DNA from: Spirochaetota bacterium
GTDB taxonomy: Bacteria > Spirochaetota > UBA4802 > JAFGJZ01
Assembly (NCBI GenBank): GCA_023396615.1
Contig: JAEWVM010000218.1
Coordinates: 1-21,008, forward strand
Direction of reading: 5' to 3'
DNA length: 21,008 nt
The first letter of the stretch is position 1. Each line of letters begins with the position of its first letter. Positions 1-7,980 of this stretch are shown in pieces. The notes under the pieces are model-generated. The model saw only the letters and a list, made by a program, of their open reading frames with translations. It had not been told where the DNA came from and did no database searches. The translations under genes and the position numbers were made by a program.

Positions 1-524
1 GCATATACCGGAAGCTTGTCGGCGCCGATTCGTAGAATGATTTTGGAGTAAGTGCTTCCTTTTTTTTCGGATTTTACTTCAAGAATGAGTCTTTCACATT
101 TCTTTCCGTCAATCATTTCATTGCCGTCATGAACGGCATTGTAATCGGCTGAAAATCTTGTTCGAGCAACATCTCCATTAGAGGCTTCTCCGAGAAGAAT
201 CTGCATTGGAGAAAGACGGATAGCATTTTTTGTTCGCGGCATCTGCATCCAAATGTAATTTCCTTCCATCAGCATTTTTCTTCCTTTCAAACTCGCAGGA
301 GAAAGAAAATACAACAGAACTAATGATTTGTCAGAATCTTTTGAGTATCCGGCGATTCTGTTCGAGTCGCGAAGTTTGCTTCCCTTATATGCGAAAATAT
401 CCATTTCAAAGGCCATGTTGGGAGTATAAATTCTGGCATCCACTTCTTTTAAAATTGCATTGCCATCACCTGCATTTATATGAATTGATAAAACAAAAAA
501 TAATAGCGAAAGATAAATTTTCAT
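1..524 (-). CDS. LolA-like outer-membrane lipoprotein-sorting protein (C-terminus off window)
   Basis: The reading frame is open from an ATG at 522-524 to the window edge, giving 174 codons with no stop. The protein starts MKIYLSLLFFVLSIHINAG, a signal peptide probably cut near residue 18, so it is exported. The visible mature part alternates hydrophobic strands and contains phrases such as KGRKMLMEGNYIWMQMPRT and a later DGKKCERLILEV. These fit the LolA/LolB-like half-barrel family (COG2834, outer membrane lipoprotein-sorting protein), which binds acyl chains or ferries lipoproteins across the periplasm. Roughly the last third is probably missing. The start is set by an AAGGAG ribosome site that overlaps the stop codon of the permease upstream (10-base gap), so it is the distal gene of the transporter operon. 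Family membership is a judgement from sequence pattern; a periplasmic carrier role for what the permeases extract is inferred. Confidence 0.8.
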   Translation of the reverse strand, partial: MKIYLSLLFFVLSIHINAGDGNAILKEVDARIYTPNMAFEMDIFAYKGSKLRDSNRIAGYSKDSDKSLVLLYFLSPASLKGRKMLMEGNYIWMQMPRTKNAIRLSPMQILLGEASNGDVARTRFSADYNAVHDGNEMIDGKKCERLILEVKSEKKGSTYSKIILRIGADKLPVY

Positions 525-534
525 AATATTCTCC

Positions 535-1764
535 TTATCTGTATGAAAGAGCTTCACGAACTTGAATTCTTGCGGCCTTTACCGAAGGAATAAGTGAAGC
601 GATAGCGGAAATTGTTATTCCGATTATTATGTTAAATAGTATTGTTGAAGTTTTAGGAGTAAAAAGTAGAAGCATAGATTCGGAATAACCCGGCTGAGCC
701 CCTATTTCTATTCCTCCGAAAATATTGATGATGTACGATGCTGTGAATCCTCCGATGCATCCGATCAATGTTCCAAATAAGCCCAGGATAATTCCTTCTA
801 AAGTAAACATCATAAAAATATATCGGCGGTTCATGCCAAATGCTCTGATTGTTCCCATTTCGCGTATTCGCTCATATACCGACATTGTAATTGTGTTTGC
901 GACAGCAAAAAGCGAAACGATGAATATGATTATATTCGCTACTCCAAAAACAGTTGAATAAGAGGTGCTTGCAAGACGATAGTATTCTGAAACCTCATTC
1001 CATTTTTTTATTGAAAACTTTCCACCCGTAATTTTTTGGATTTTTTCAATAGTTTCCTCAGTATCTTTAGTGTCTTCAAGATATACAGTTAATAGAGTGA
1101 GATCGTCTGATATCATAAGAGTCTGAGCGGTTTCTGTTGTAATATAGCTTGCAACGCCGTCAAGATCGGTTATTCCGCTTCCGGCGATTGCGGAAACTTC
1201 TATGTCGAGAACGTTTACACCGCCCTGAGCTGATGGACCGTATAGAGTAACAGTATCGCCTATTTTTACTTCAAGTTTTTCAGCAAGAATTTTGCCTATG
1301 ATTATTCCGCTTTCGCCGTTAAATCCTTGTCCTTCATAAAAATTCAGCCTGTTTAAAGTCTCTTCTGATGATTCTGCATCAACCGATTGCGATAATGTGT
1401 TCTCATTCTTTCCATTGAATGAAATTAATCCTTGAAACTTCACACACTTTATCACATCTTTTACTTCAGGAAGTTTTAAAATTTTCTTAATTACTTCATC
1501 CGATTGAGAAATTATAAAAGGGGAAGGGTCAGTTTCTCCTTCTTTGAAATAGTTTTCATTTAAGGCGATTTGTATGTGCCCGACTCCGCTTTTAATAATA
1601 GTTTCTCCAAGCTGATTCATGCTGTATGTTACAAATCCGTCCAGAACAGTGATTGCGAAAAATCCTATAAACATAGTAAAGAGAGTTAAGAGAGTTCTAC
1701 GTTTATTACGTCTTACATTTCTCCATGCAAGTTTGATTGTTTTAATAACAATTTCTTTGTTCAT
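535..1764 (-). CDS. FtsX/MacB-type ABC transporter permease (LolC/E-like), second copy
   Basis: This 409-residue inner-membrane permease has the four-helix MacB/LolC layout: one N-terminal membrane helix (about residues 24-48), a large periplasmic core (about 50-270), then three C-terminal helices (about 273-300, 318-350 and 372-398). The cytoplasmic coupling segment after helix 2 (SVYERIREMGTIRAFG) is the classic FtsX-superfamily signature. It is a paralogue of the permease encoded just upstream: both carry GHIQIA-NE followed by DPS-FII in the same place near residues 60-86. With the LolD-like ATPase it should form a heterodimeric mechanotransmission transporter moving lipoproteins or another hydrophobic substrate rather than importing a nutrient. 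The start has a GAGGT ribosome site and lies one base from the preceding stop. MacB-like toxin or drug export cannot be excluded from sequence alone. Confidence 0.9.
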   Translation of the reverse strand: MNKEIVIKTIKLAWRNVRRNKRRTLLTLFTMFIGFFAITVLDGFVTYSMNQLGETIIKSGVGHIQIALNENYFKEGETDPSPFIISQSDEVIKKILKLPEVKDVIKCVKFQGLISFNGKNENTLSQSVDAESSEETLNRLNFYEGQGFNGESGIIIGKILAEKLEVKIGDTVTLYGPSAQGGVNVLDIEVSAIAGSGITDLDGVASYITTETAQTLMISDDLTLLTVYLEDTKDTEETIEKIQKITGGKFSIKKWNEVSEYYRLASTSYSTVFGVANIIIFIVSLFAVANTITMSVYERIREMGTIRAFGMNRRYIFMMFTLEGIILGLFGTLIGCIGGFTASYIINIFGGIEIGAQPGYSESMLLLFTPKTSTILFNIIIGITISAIASLIPSVKAARIQVREALSYR

Positions 1765-1765
1765 A

Positions 1766-2986
1766 TTAATACCTCAATGTTTCAGCAACTGACAATCGTG
1801 ACCCTTTATATGCTGCAGGAAGAGTACCTGCAAGAGAGACAAAAAGAACCGGTAAAGCTGCTTTTATTGCGTCAAAAAAATCAGGAGATATCCGTATGTG
1901 ATAGTCGAAACCGTCATATGAGAAAGGGATTCCGCCGAGGGCATTTATTGCGAAAGACAGCAGGTATCCGAAAAATATTCCTGTGAATGATCCGAATATA
2001 CCGAGAAAGAAACCTTCGATTAAAAGCATTGAGAAAATTCTTTTTCGGCTTGTTCCCACTGCTCTCATGGTTCCTATTTCTCTAATGCGTTCGAAAACGG
2101 ACATTGACATCGTGTTCATTACTACAAAGACAGTAACAAGAATCATTATTGCAGATATTACTTTAAGAAAGGCACTGTACATTCCATTAACCTGAGTATA
2201 GAATTCAGCAAGTTCATGCCAGGGTTTAATTGATAACTCTGGGTATGAATTTTTTAAAGTTTGAATTGTTTTATCAGTATGATTTTCTGATGATAAGAAC
2301 ACTGTAAATGAAGATGGACTTTCTGCATCTATCAGTTTTCCTCTGCTTTCATAAGGAATATATGCGTATATTTTTCCTGAATCTCCTCCTTTGTAAATTC
2401 CGCAAACTGTGAAGTCTGATGCTTTTAATGCTCCGCCGGGCAGAATTGACATAATGGTTAGAATCTCTCCGCATTTAATGCCTAGAATTTTTGCGGCTAA
2501 ATCTCCGATTATGATTTCGTCTTTTTCAGATGAAAAGTTTTTTCCATGAATAAGAAAAGACGGAGATACTTGTCCGTTGACAGTTTCATTCTGATCCTTT
2601 AAAAAATGGATTTTATCGCGCGGATATGCTTTTATTAATAAAGTGATGGTTTTATTTTTTCCTGCAGCCATGGCGCTGAAGCCGATTGACGGAATTACAT
2701 TTATTACATCTTGATTTGATTTAATATTTAATTCGATGGAATCGGAATTTTCAATTATGAAAGCTGAAGGATCAAATTTGCCTTTCGAGAAGAAAGATTC
2801 ATTAGATGCAATTTGAATGTGTCCTAATCCTTCGCTGATAATTCCTTCTCTAAAACCCTTCATTTGCTCGGAAATGAAAGAAGTAAATATAAGTAATGCT
2901 GCGATTCCAAGAATCATTGCAAGAGAAGTTAGAATTGTCCGGCGCTTATTTCTCATAATATTTTTGACGGCAATTTTTATGATCAT
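1766..2986 (-). CDS. FtsX/MacB-type ABC transporter permease (LolC/E-like), first copy
   Basis: This 406-residue permease has the same architecture as its downstream paralogue: an N-terminal helix at about residues 16-38 after a basic MRNKRR stretch, a periplasmic domain to about 265, and three C-terminal helices. The SVFERIREIGTMRAVG segment after helix 2 is the conserved cytoplasmic coupling loop of FtsX/LolC/MacB permeases. Two distinct permease genes side by side with one ATPase gene resemble the LolC-LolE pair of enterobacteria rather than the single permease of many other lineages. The ribosome site GGAGAG lies inside the end of the ATPase gene, and the ATG follows its TGA after one base, so the two are almost certainly translationally coupled. 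Substrate specificity is inferred from the LolA-like gene at the end of the operon. Confidence 0.9.
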   Translation of the reverse strand: MIIKIAVKNIMRNKRRTILTSLAMILGIAALLIFTSFISEQMKGFREGIISEGLGHIQIASNESFFSKGKFDPSAFIIENSDSIELNIKSNQDVINVIPSIGFSAMAAGKNKTITLLIKAYPRDKIHFLKDQNETVNGQVSPSFLIHGKNFSSEKDEIIIGDLAAKILGIKCGEILTIMSILPGGALKASDFTVCGIYKGGDSGKIYAYIPYESRGKLIDAESPSSFTVFLSSENHTDKTIQTLKNSYPELSIKPWHELAEFYTQVNGMYSAFLKVISAIMILVTVFVVMNTMSMSVFERIREIGTMRAVGTSRKRIFSMLLIEGFFLGIFGSFTGIFFGYLLSFAINALGGIPFSYDGFDYHIRISPDFFDAIKAALPVLFVSLAGTLPAAYKGSRLSVAETLRY

Positions 2987-2987
2987 A

Positions 2988-3662
2988 TCAGCTCTCCGAA
3001 ATTTCGCCGTCTTTTAGACGAATGATTTTTTTAGTATAATTCGAAACTATCGGATCATGAGTCGCAAAAATTACTGTTGCTCCGCTTTTTTTGTTCATGC
3101 TGCTGATTAAATCCATGACTTCTTTTCCTGTCTTATGATCAAGGTTTGCAGTAGGTTCATCTGCTATTATTATTGATGGATGTGTTGCAAGCGCACGGGC
3201 AATTGCAACTCTTTGACGTTGACCTCCTGAAAGTTCATCAGGATTACGTTTAGAATATGGAGTAAGTCCTACTGCTTCGATGTATTCATTAACGCGCTTT
3301 TTTCTTTCTGATGAAGAAATATCCTGTAGTAAAAGTGGATATTCGATGTTCTCCGAAACAGATAAAACCGGTATGAGATTAAATGACTGGAAAATAAATC
3401 CGAGAGTTCTATTTCTAAATTTTGAAAGAGAACGATCCGTCAATGATGCAATATTTTCTCCATTGATGTGAACTTCTCCATTTGACGGAGAGTCAAGAGC
3501 CCCAATTAGATTTAAAAGAGTACTTTTCCCGCTGCCGCTTGGACCCATCAGGCATATTATTTCGCCGTGTTTGATGGATAGATTAATATTTTTGAGAGCA
3601 GGAACCTCAACTTTCCCAAGAGCATAATTTTTTGATACATTTTCTAAAAGTATACTATTCAT
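2988..3662 (-). CDS. LolD/MacB-family ABC transporter ATP-binding protein
   Basis: This is the ATPase of the transporter operon. Numbering from an upstream ATG at 3674, the Walker A motif is GPSGSGKS (44-51), the Q-loop glutamine is 96, the ABC signature LSGGQ is at 148-152, Walker B is IIIADEP (168-174) and the switch histidine is 206 in ATHD. All catalytic elements are intact, and the size and the DEPTANLD phrase are typical of the LolD/MacB/FtsE subfamily. I prefer the start at 3662 (MNSILLENV). It has a GGAG ribosome site (3669-3672) six bases upstream and follows the TPR gene stop by one base, as at the next two junctions. The longer form beginning MESKM would overlap the upstream gene by 11 bases and lacks a good ribosome site. 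It should power both permeases downstream. Confidence 0.92.
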   Translation of the reverse strand: MNSILLENVSKNYALGKVEVPALKNINLSIKHGEIICLMGPSGSGKSTLLNLIGALDSPSNGEVHINGENIASLTDRSLSKFRNRTLGFIFQSFNLIPVLSVSENIEYPLLLQDISSSERKKRVNEYIEAVGLTPYSKRNPDELSGGQRQRVAIARALATHPSIIIADEPTANLDHKTGKEVMDLISSMNKKSGATVIFATHDPIVSNYTKKIIRLKDGEISES

Positions 3663-3663
3663 T

Positions 3664-4404
3664 TTACTCTCCATATTTTTTAATATTTTTCTTAGCTTTT
3701 TCTGCGGATTTGGAACTTGGATTCAGTCTAATGCAATTGTTCCATGAGATTAAAGCATCATCTGTCTTTTTGTTGCTCTTATGGATGTTGCCAAGATTGA
3801 AAAGAGCTTCAGAGGTAAGGTGGTCTGGTATCGTTTTTTTTGATTCATATTCTGAGATAATGTATTTTAAATCACTTTCAGCGGTTGATTTTTTCTTAAA
3901 CATGTCAGGTAATCCTGAAAAAACGGTTCCACGAACATACCGTGGTAAATAATTATCTTTACCGTATTTTGAAACTGCTTCATCAAGAAAAGCTGCGGCT
4001 TCTTTTACATAACTCATCTTGCTTACTGGATTGTATGAATCCCTAGCCATTAGTGATCTGGAAGAACCAAGGTAGACGAGAATGACCATTTCAATTTCTG
4101 CTGATAACTTTTCTTTATTCTTTATTTCTAATAATAGTTTAAATGCTTTTTCTGCACTTCCGGTATTTCCTAGCAGAGAGGATGAATTGTACATTATCGC
4201 TAATTTGAGTTTTGAAATCTGATTGTTATCCGATTTAGATTCAAATTCTGAAATATTCTTCTTTAGTAATTCCGGTTCTTTTTCTAATTGGTTTATACTT
4301 GGATTATCCCATAATAAGACGGAAATTCTTTGATAATTTGTTTGATCAAATCCAAATAGTACAAAGGGGAGCAAGGCCAACAGTGTTGTAGTTAAAAATT
4401 TCAT
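3664..4404 (-). CDS. Exported tetratricopeptide-repeat protein, first gene of transporter operon
   Basis: This is a 246-residue protein of unknown specific function. The first 18-20 residues (MKFLTTTLLALLPFVLFGF) form a signal peptide without a lipobox cysteine, so it is probably periplasmic. The C-terminal part (about 199-232, ALFNLGNIHKSNKKTDDALI and following) matches a TPR unit, and the helical middle (about 60-190) looks like degenerate TPR-like repeats. The start has an AGGAG ribosome site. It heads the operon and ends one base before the ATPase start, so it is likely co-expressed with the transporter. A periplasmic scaffold or substrate-binding role is a guess from position only. Confidence 0.75.
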   Translation of the reverse strand: MKFLTTTLLALLPFVLFGFDQTNYQRISVLLWDNPSINQLEKEPELLKKNISEFESKSDNNQISKLKLAIMYNSSSLLGNTGSAEKAFKLLLEIKNKEKLSAEIEMVILVYLGSSRSLMARDSYNPVSKMSYVKEAAAFLDEAVSKYGKDNYLPRYVRGTVFSGLPDMFKKKSTAESDLKYIISEYESKKTIPDHLTSEALFNLGNIHKSNKKTDDALISWNNCIRLNPSSKSAEKAKKNIKKYGE

Positions 4405-4418
4405 AAAATCTCCTTTTG

Positions 4419-4439
4419 GTACTTTAAGTAATAAAGTAC
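4419..4439. promoter_or_regulatory. Perfect palindromic operator candidate upstream of the TPR-ABC operon
   Basis: Two perfect 8-bp arms, GTACTTTA and TAAAGTAC, are separated by five bases (AGTAA on the plus strand). The element lies between the -10 box and the ribosome site of the minus-strand operon, where a bound repressor would block transcription start or early elongation. An RNA hairpin in the 5' leader is the alternative, but there is no T-run after it. The cognate regulator is not identified. Confidence 0.45.
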
Positions 4440-4449
4440 TTCCAGTAGA

Positions 4450-4455
4450 ATTATA
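4450..4455 (-). promoter_or_regulatory. -10 box of the transporter operon
   Basis: On the minus strand these bases read TATAAT, a perfect sigma-70 -10 hexamer, 46-51 bases before the TPR gene start. No convincing -35 is seen at 16-18 bases (the nearest reads TAGTTC), so the promoter may need an activator. Transcription would begin close to or just upstream of the palindrome at 4419-4439. Confidence 0.45.
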
Positions 4456-4478
4456 TGCTTTAAAAAGTAAAGAACTAT

Positions 4479-4940
4479 TTATGTAATTTGAGAATTGATG
4501 GATATAATATATGATGAAGACGTATTGTTGTATTTAAATGTAAATCGGTATGAAATAGTTTTTTTCTTCCAATAAGACAGTAGGTTGACATAGAAAGCAA
4601 TTATATCTTTTGAAGTTGTGATGATTAGTGAATAAATTTTATGGATTGTTTCATTTAAAATTCTCGATAAAGATTTCTTAAGTATTTTTTTAAGATCCAA
4701 GCATGTTTCATATATTTGATCATCTATTTGGTAATGAATAGTGCAAAAATTGATGTTGCGTTTTTGGTATTTTATATTTGATCCAATTACAGGTTTATTA
4801 GTCTTATTGTTTTGTGATATTATATATTTGAAACAATCAGATAAAACACAAGAAACAGATTTTCCTGTCGACTCGGAAATCTTTTTCAAAAGAATGAAAA
4901 TATCCTTTCGTATTATTGCAGTTGATTTTATTTGATTCAT
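4479..4940 (-). CDS. Small putative tandem ribbon-helix-helix protein
   Basis: I do not recognise this 153-residue protein as a named family. Two segments look like ribbon-helix-helix (CopG/MetJ-fold) units: residues 5-42 (STAIIRKDIFILLKKISEST then GKSVSCVLSDCFKYI) and residues 66-103 (CTIHYQIDDQIYETCLDLKK then KKSLSRILNETIHKI). In both, a short strand is followed by a helix, a K-S-hydrophobic-S turn and a second helix, in the same register. The C-terminal 45 residues are rich in Ile, Tyr, Ser and Asn and match nothing I know. The ribosome site is GAGGAA, well placed. The DNA is visibly more AT-rich than its neighbours and the codons favour A/T endings, which may mean recent acquisition or low expression. 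It is divergent from the exporter gene at 5047 and could regulate that gene or itself. The gene call is fairly sure; the fold is an inference. Confidence 0.6.
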   Translation of the reverse strand: MNQIKSTAIIRKDIFILLKKISESTGKSVSCVLSDCFKYIISQNNKTNKPVIGSNIKYQKRNINFCTIHYQIDDQIYETCLDLKKILKKSLSRILNETIHKIYSLIITTSKDIIAFYVNLLSYWKKKTISYRFTFKYNNTSSSYIISINSQIT

Positions 4941-5046
4941 ATTTATTCCTCTAATATACTAATACGTAATTTGTTGATTTATTATCAGAAAAAATGATTG
5001 TTATCCTAAAAATGAGATTAAATGTATTTTTGAAATTGGAGATATA
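4941..5046. promoter_or_regulatory. Divergent intergenic region between RHH-like gene and exporter
   Basis: This 106-base AT-rich spacer must hold promoters for both directions. On the plus strand TTGATT at 4974-4979 could be a -35, but the best -10 (TGTTAT, 4999-5004) sits 19 bases away, so the call is weak. The exporter ribosome site (GGAG) lies at the right end. I see no well-formed palindrome. Confidence 0.25.
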
Positions 5047-6624
5047 ATGAAAACCGAGAGAATAAGCCCACAAAGTCGAGAAAGGTTTCTTATTATGGCT
5101 GGCGCCATGCTGACATTGCTTCTTGCAGCATTAGATAATACCATTGTAAGTACGGCTATGCCTAAGATAATAAAGGATCTTAATGGAATTGAACATTATT
5201 CATGGCCATTTACTTCATATCTTCTTTTTTCAACGGTTATTCTCCCTATTTCAGGGAAATTAGCTGATATATATGGTAGGAAGAGGATAACAATCAGCGG
5301 TATAATTTTCTTTATTGTTGCTTCTGCATTATGCGGTCTTTCATCAAACATGATAATGCTTTCAGTGTTTCGTGGATTGCAGGGAATTGGCGGAGGTATT
5401 TGCGTATCCAGCGCATTTGTTATAGTAGCAGAAATATTTCCTCCAAGGGAACGTGGTAAATATATGGGTATATTGGCCTCAATGTTTGCTGTGGCGAGCA
5501 TTCTTGGGCCAGGAGCAGGAGGTTTTATTGCAGATAAATTATCTTGGCACTGGATATTCTATATAAATATCCCATTGGGAATTGTTGCTTTTGTCCTTAT
5601 ATATTGCAATCTCCATCCACTCAATCACCATGATGAGAAACGGCGAATTGATTATCCCGGTGTTGGTGCATTTATTCTTTTTGTAGCGCCATTTTTGTTT
5701 GCGATTACAGAAGCTGGTAAGAGACCGGTATATTCGTTCGACATTTTAGCTTTATTCGCCTTATCAGTAATTGCTTTTGCTGTTTTTATTTCCATAGAGA
5801 ATAAATCTAAAGAACCGCTTCTTTCTTTGCATTTTTTCAGGGAGAAAGTTTTCGCTTCTTCAGTAATTTCTTCTTCTTTGGGAAATATGGCTATATTCGG
5901 TGCCGCGATATTTCTTCCATTATACCTCCAAAGTGCAAAAGGTAAAAGTGCAACAGAATCCGGAATGATTATGATGCCCATGATGGTTTTGATGATATTA
6001 TCCAGTAATATATCGGGAAGAATTTTGACTCATAGATATCTTTTCAAGTTTTTAGCCTCAATAGGGTTATTTATGGCATTTGTAGGGATGTTGTGTATAG
6101 GTCTTTTTGGTGCGAAAGCCGGAATTAATTATATAATATTATTTTCCGGTTTCGCTGGATTCGGTATAGGATTAACCTTTCCCGTTTATAATGCAGCACC
6201 TCAAAGCCTTTTTTCTCTTAAGCAGGTTGGACTTGTGACATCTCTTCTTCAATTTTTCAGAAACATGGGGGGAGCAGTCGGTTCAGCATTTTTGGGTGCG
6301 ATTATGTCGTATAAAATGAATGCTGAAATGAAGAGCTTGTCCATTCCCGGAGTATCCAGGGAGCTTTCTGATTTAATGAGAAATCCTAAAATACTGTCCG
6401 ATCCTGAAAAACTTGCGGCAATAAGAGAGAATATCTCTGCTGAAAATCTTACACAGTTTGATTTGGCAATAAGATCGGCTTTCGGCGGAATGTCATCCGC
6501 AATTGAGCGTATTTTTATTGTTTCTGCAACAATTCTTTTTCTTTCACTAATAATTACATTGATTTACTTTGATGAAAAGGATGTAAGACGATCGATTTCT
6601 GAATACAGGAAAAACAACTCTTGA
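5047..6624 (+). CDS. DHA2-family (EmrB/QacA-type) 14-TM drug:H+ antiporter
   Basis: This 525-residue major facilitator protein has the length and hydrophobic pattern of a 14-helix DHA2 transporter in the inner membrane, which exports cationic or lipophilic compounds by proton exchange. The family motifs are all present: LDNTIVSTAMPKI (29-41, motif D1), GKLADIYGRKR (70-80, motif A), the Arg of RGLQGIGGG (109-117, motif B) and the antiporter motif C GPGAGG (154-159) followed by the typical WHWIFYINIPLG. There is no EmrA-like or TolC-like partner nearby, so it probably acts alone, like QacA. A GGAG ribosome site precedes the ATG. Its TGA is embedded in the TTG start of the photolyase gene, so the two are likely coupled. 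Substrate is unknown. Confidence 0.93.
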   Translation: MKTERISPQSRERFLIMAGAMLTLLLAALDNTIVSTAMPKIIKDLNGIEHYSWPFTSYLLFSTVILPISGKLADIYGRKRITISGIIFFIVASALCGLSSNMIMLSVFRGLQGIGGGICVSSAFVIVAEIFPPRERGKYMGILASMFAVASILGPGAGGFIADKLSWHWIFYINIPLGIVAFVLIYCNLHPLNHHDEKRRIDYPGVGAFILFVAPFLFAITEAGKRPVYSFDILALFALSVIAFAVFISIENKSKEPLLSLHFFREKVFASSVISSSLGNMAIFGAAIFLPLYLQSAKGKSATESGMIMMPMMVLMILSSNISGRILTHRYLFKFLASIGLFMAFVGMLCIGLFGAKAGINYIILFSGFAGFGIGLTFPVYNAAPQSLFSLKQVGLVTSLLQFFRNMGGAVGSAFLGAIMSYKMNAEMKSLSIPGVSRELSDLMRNPKILSDPEKLAAIRENISAENLTQFDLAIRSAFGGMSSAIERIFIVSATILFLSLIITLIYFDEKDVRRSISEYRKNNS

Positions 6625-7970
6625 AGATTTCATCTTTAATTCTTCCACATTTATCACAGCTTGAATTTTGTAATGGAAGAAAACTTCTAAAGGGGCAGTA
6701 TGTTTTATTATGGATCAGGCAAGCCTCAAGATTTGAGTATAATTTGGCTTTGAATTATGCTATTAGCGAGGCCAATTTGCGTAAATTGCCTATTTTTTCT
6801 GTATTTTGCTTAGATGATTGTTATCCTGATTCTCTGCGTCACTTGTCTTTTCAGTTAAAAGGCATTTTAGAATTAAAGAAAATCTTCTGTTCTGTCGGAA
6901 TACCTCTTATAATTACTCAAGATCATTCCCATTTTCTTGGATTGTTATCCAAAGCTGAAGTTCTCATAGCTGATAAAACGTATACATTACATAATTTTGA
7001 AAAAAGTAATGAATTTTCGTCAGTGATGGAGAATAAACCTTTTGTTAAGGTTGAAACGGAAACGATATGTCCGGTAAAACTTGTCAGTCCGAAGGAAGAA
7101 TATTCTGCTGCAACTTTCCGCCCCAAAATTAATCGCATACTCGACGATTTCATATTTGAAATCGATGAAATGATACCTGATATCCGGCAAGATGACTTAG
7201 ATGAAGGATTGTCCGAATCGGATATTCGCAGATTATTAGAGAATAATGCGAATTTCGTGTCAGAAAGCACCTTGTTTAATCCGGGAGAATGTGAGGCAAA
7301 AAAAAGGCTGAAATACTTTTTGGATAACAATCTATCAAAATATCCTGAACTCCGCAGTGATCCTTCTGTTGATTGCCAATCAAACCTTTCTCCTTATCTG
7401 CATTTTGGTCAAATTTCCCCGCTAAAGATTGCGATTGAAGCAATAAAAACCGGAATTGATTCATCGAAATTTTTTGATGAACTGATAGTTCGAAGAGAAC
7501 TTTCTTTCAATTTTGTGACGTATAATTCGAACTACAATAATTATTCCTGTCTTCCTGAATGGAGCCGCAAGACTCTCGAAGAAAACCGAATTCATTCGCG
7601 CGAATATGTTTACCCTCTTGAAGCATTTGAAAAAGCTTCTACTCATGATGAATACTGGAACGCCGCGCAGAAAGAGCTTTTGGAAACAGGCAAAATGCAC
7701 AATTATATGAGAATGTATTGGGGTAAAAAAATTCTTGAATGGAGCAAAACTCCTGAAGAAGCTTTTTTGACAGCTCTTTTTCTAAATAATAAATACGCTC
7801 TCGATGGAAATGATCCTAATAGTTTTGCAGGTGTTGCTTGGTGTTTCGGAAAACATGACCGTGCTTGGGCTGAAAGAAAAATTTTCGGCAAAGTGAGATA
7901 CATGAATTCAAAAGGACTTGAGCGGAAGTTCGATATGAAACAGTATCTTAAAAGGGTATCAGTATTTTAA
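6621..7970 (+). CDS. phr: Class II CPD photolyase (deoxyribodipyrimidine photo-lyase)
   Basis: This light-driven FAD enzyme splits cyclobutane pyrimidine dimers in DNA. The 449-residue length suits class II. The N-terminal Rossmann-like part has KGQYVLLWIRQASRFEYNLA (about 24-43), the class II hallmark region. The C-terminal FAD domain contains MHNYMRMYWGKKILEW (359-374) and the run from NNKYALDGNDPN (389-400) through VAWCFGKHDRAW to FGKVRYMN, which is diagnostic of class II rather than class I or cryptochrome. The start is a TTG at 6621 sharing TTGA with the exporter stop. An in-frame stop at 6600 leaves no ATG or GTG option, and the next in-frame Met lies beyond the conserved N-terminus. 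The ribosome site (AGGA, ten bases away) is weak, so expression probably relies on coupling to the exporter. Confidence 0.93.
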   Translation: MKISSLILPHLSQLEFCNGRKLLKGQYVLLWIRQASRFEYNLALNYAISEANLRKLPIFSVFCLDDCYPDSLRHLSFQLKGILELKKIFCSVGIPLIITQDHSHFLGLLSKAEVLIADKTYTLHNFEKSNEFSSVMENKPFVKVETETICPVKLVSPKEEYSAATFRPKINRILDDFIFEIDEMIPDIRQDDLDEGLSESDIRRLLENNANFVSESTLFNPGECEAKKRLKYFLDNNLSKYPELRSDPSVDCQSNLSPYLHFGQISPLKIAIEAIKTGIDSSKFFDELIVRRELSFNFVTYNSNYNNYSCLPEWSRKTLEENRIHSREYVYPLEAFEKASTHDEYWNAAQKELLETGKMHNYMRMYWGKKILEWSKTPEEAFLTALFLNNKYALDGNDPNSFAGVAWCFGKHDRAWAERKIFGKVRYMNSKGLERKFDMKQYLKRVSVF

Positions 7971-7980
7971 GGATAAAGTT

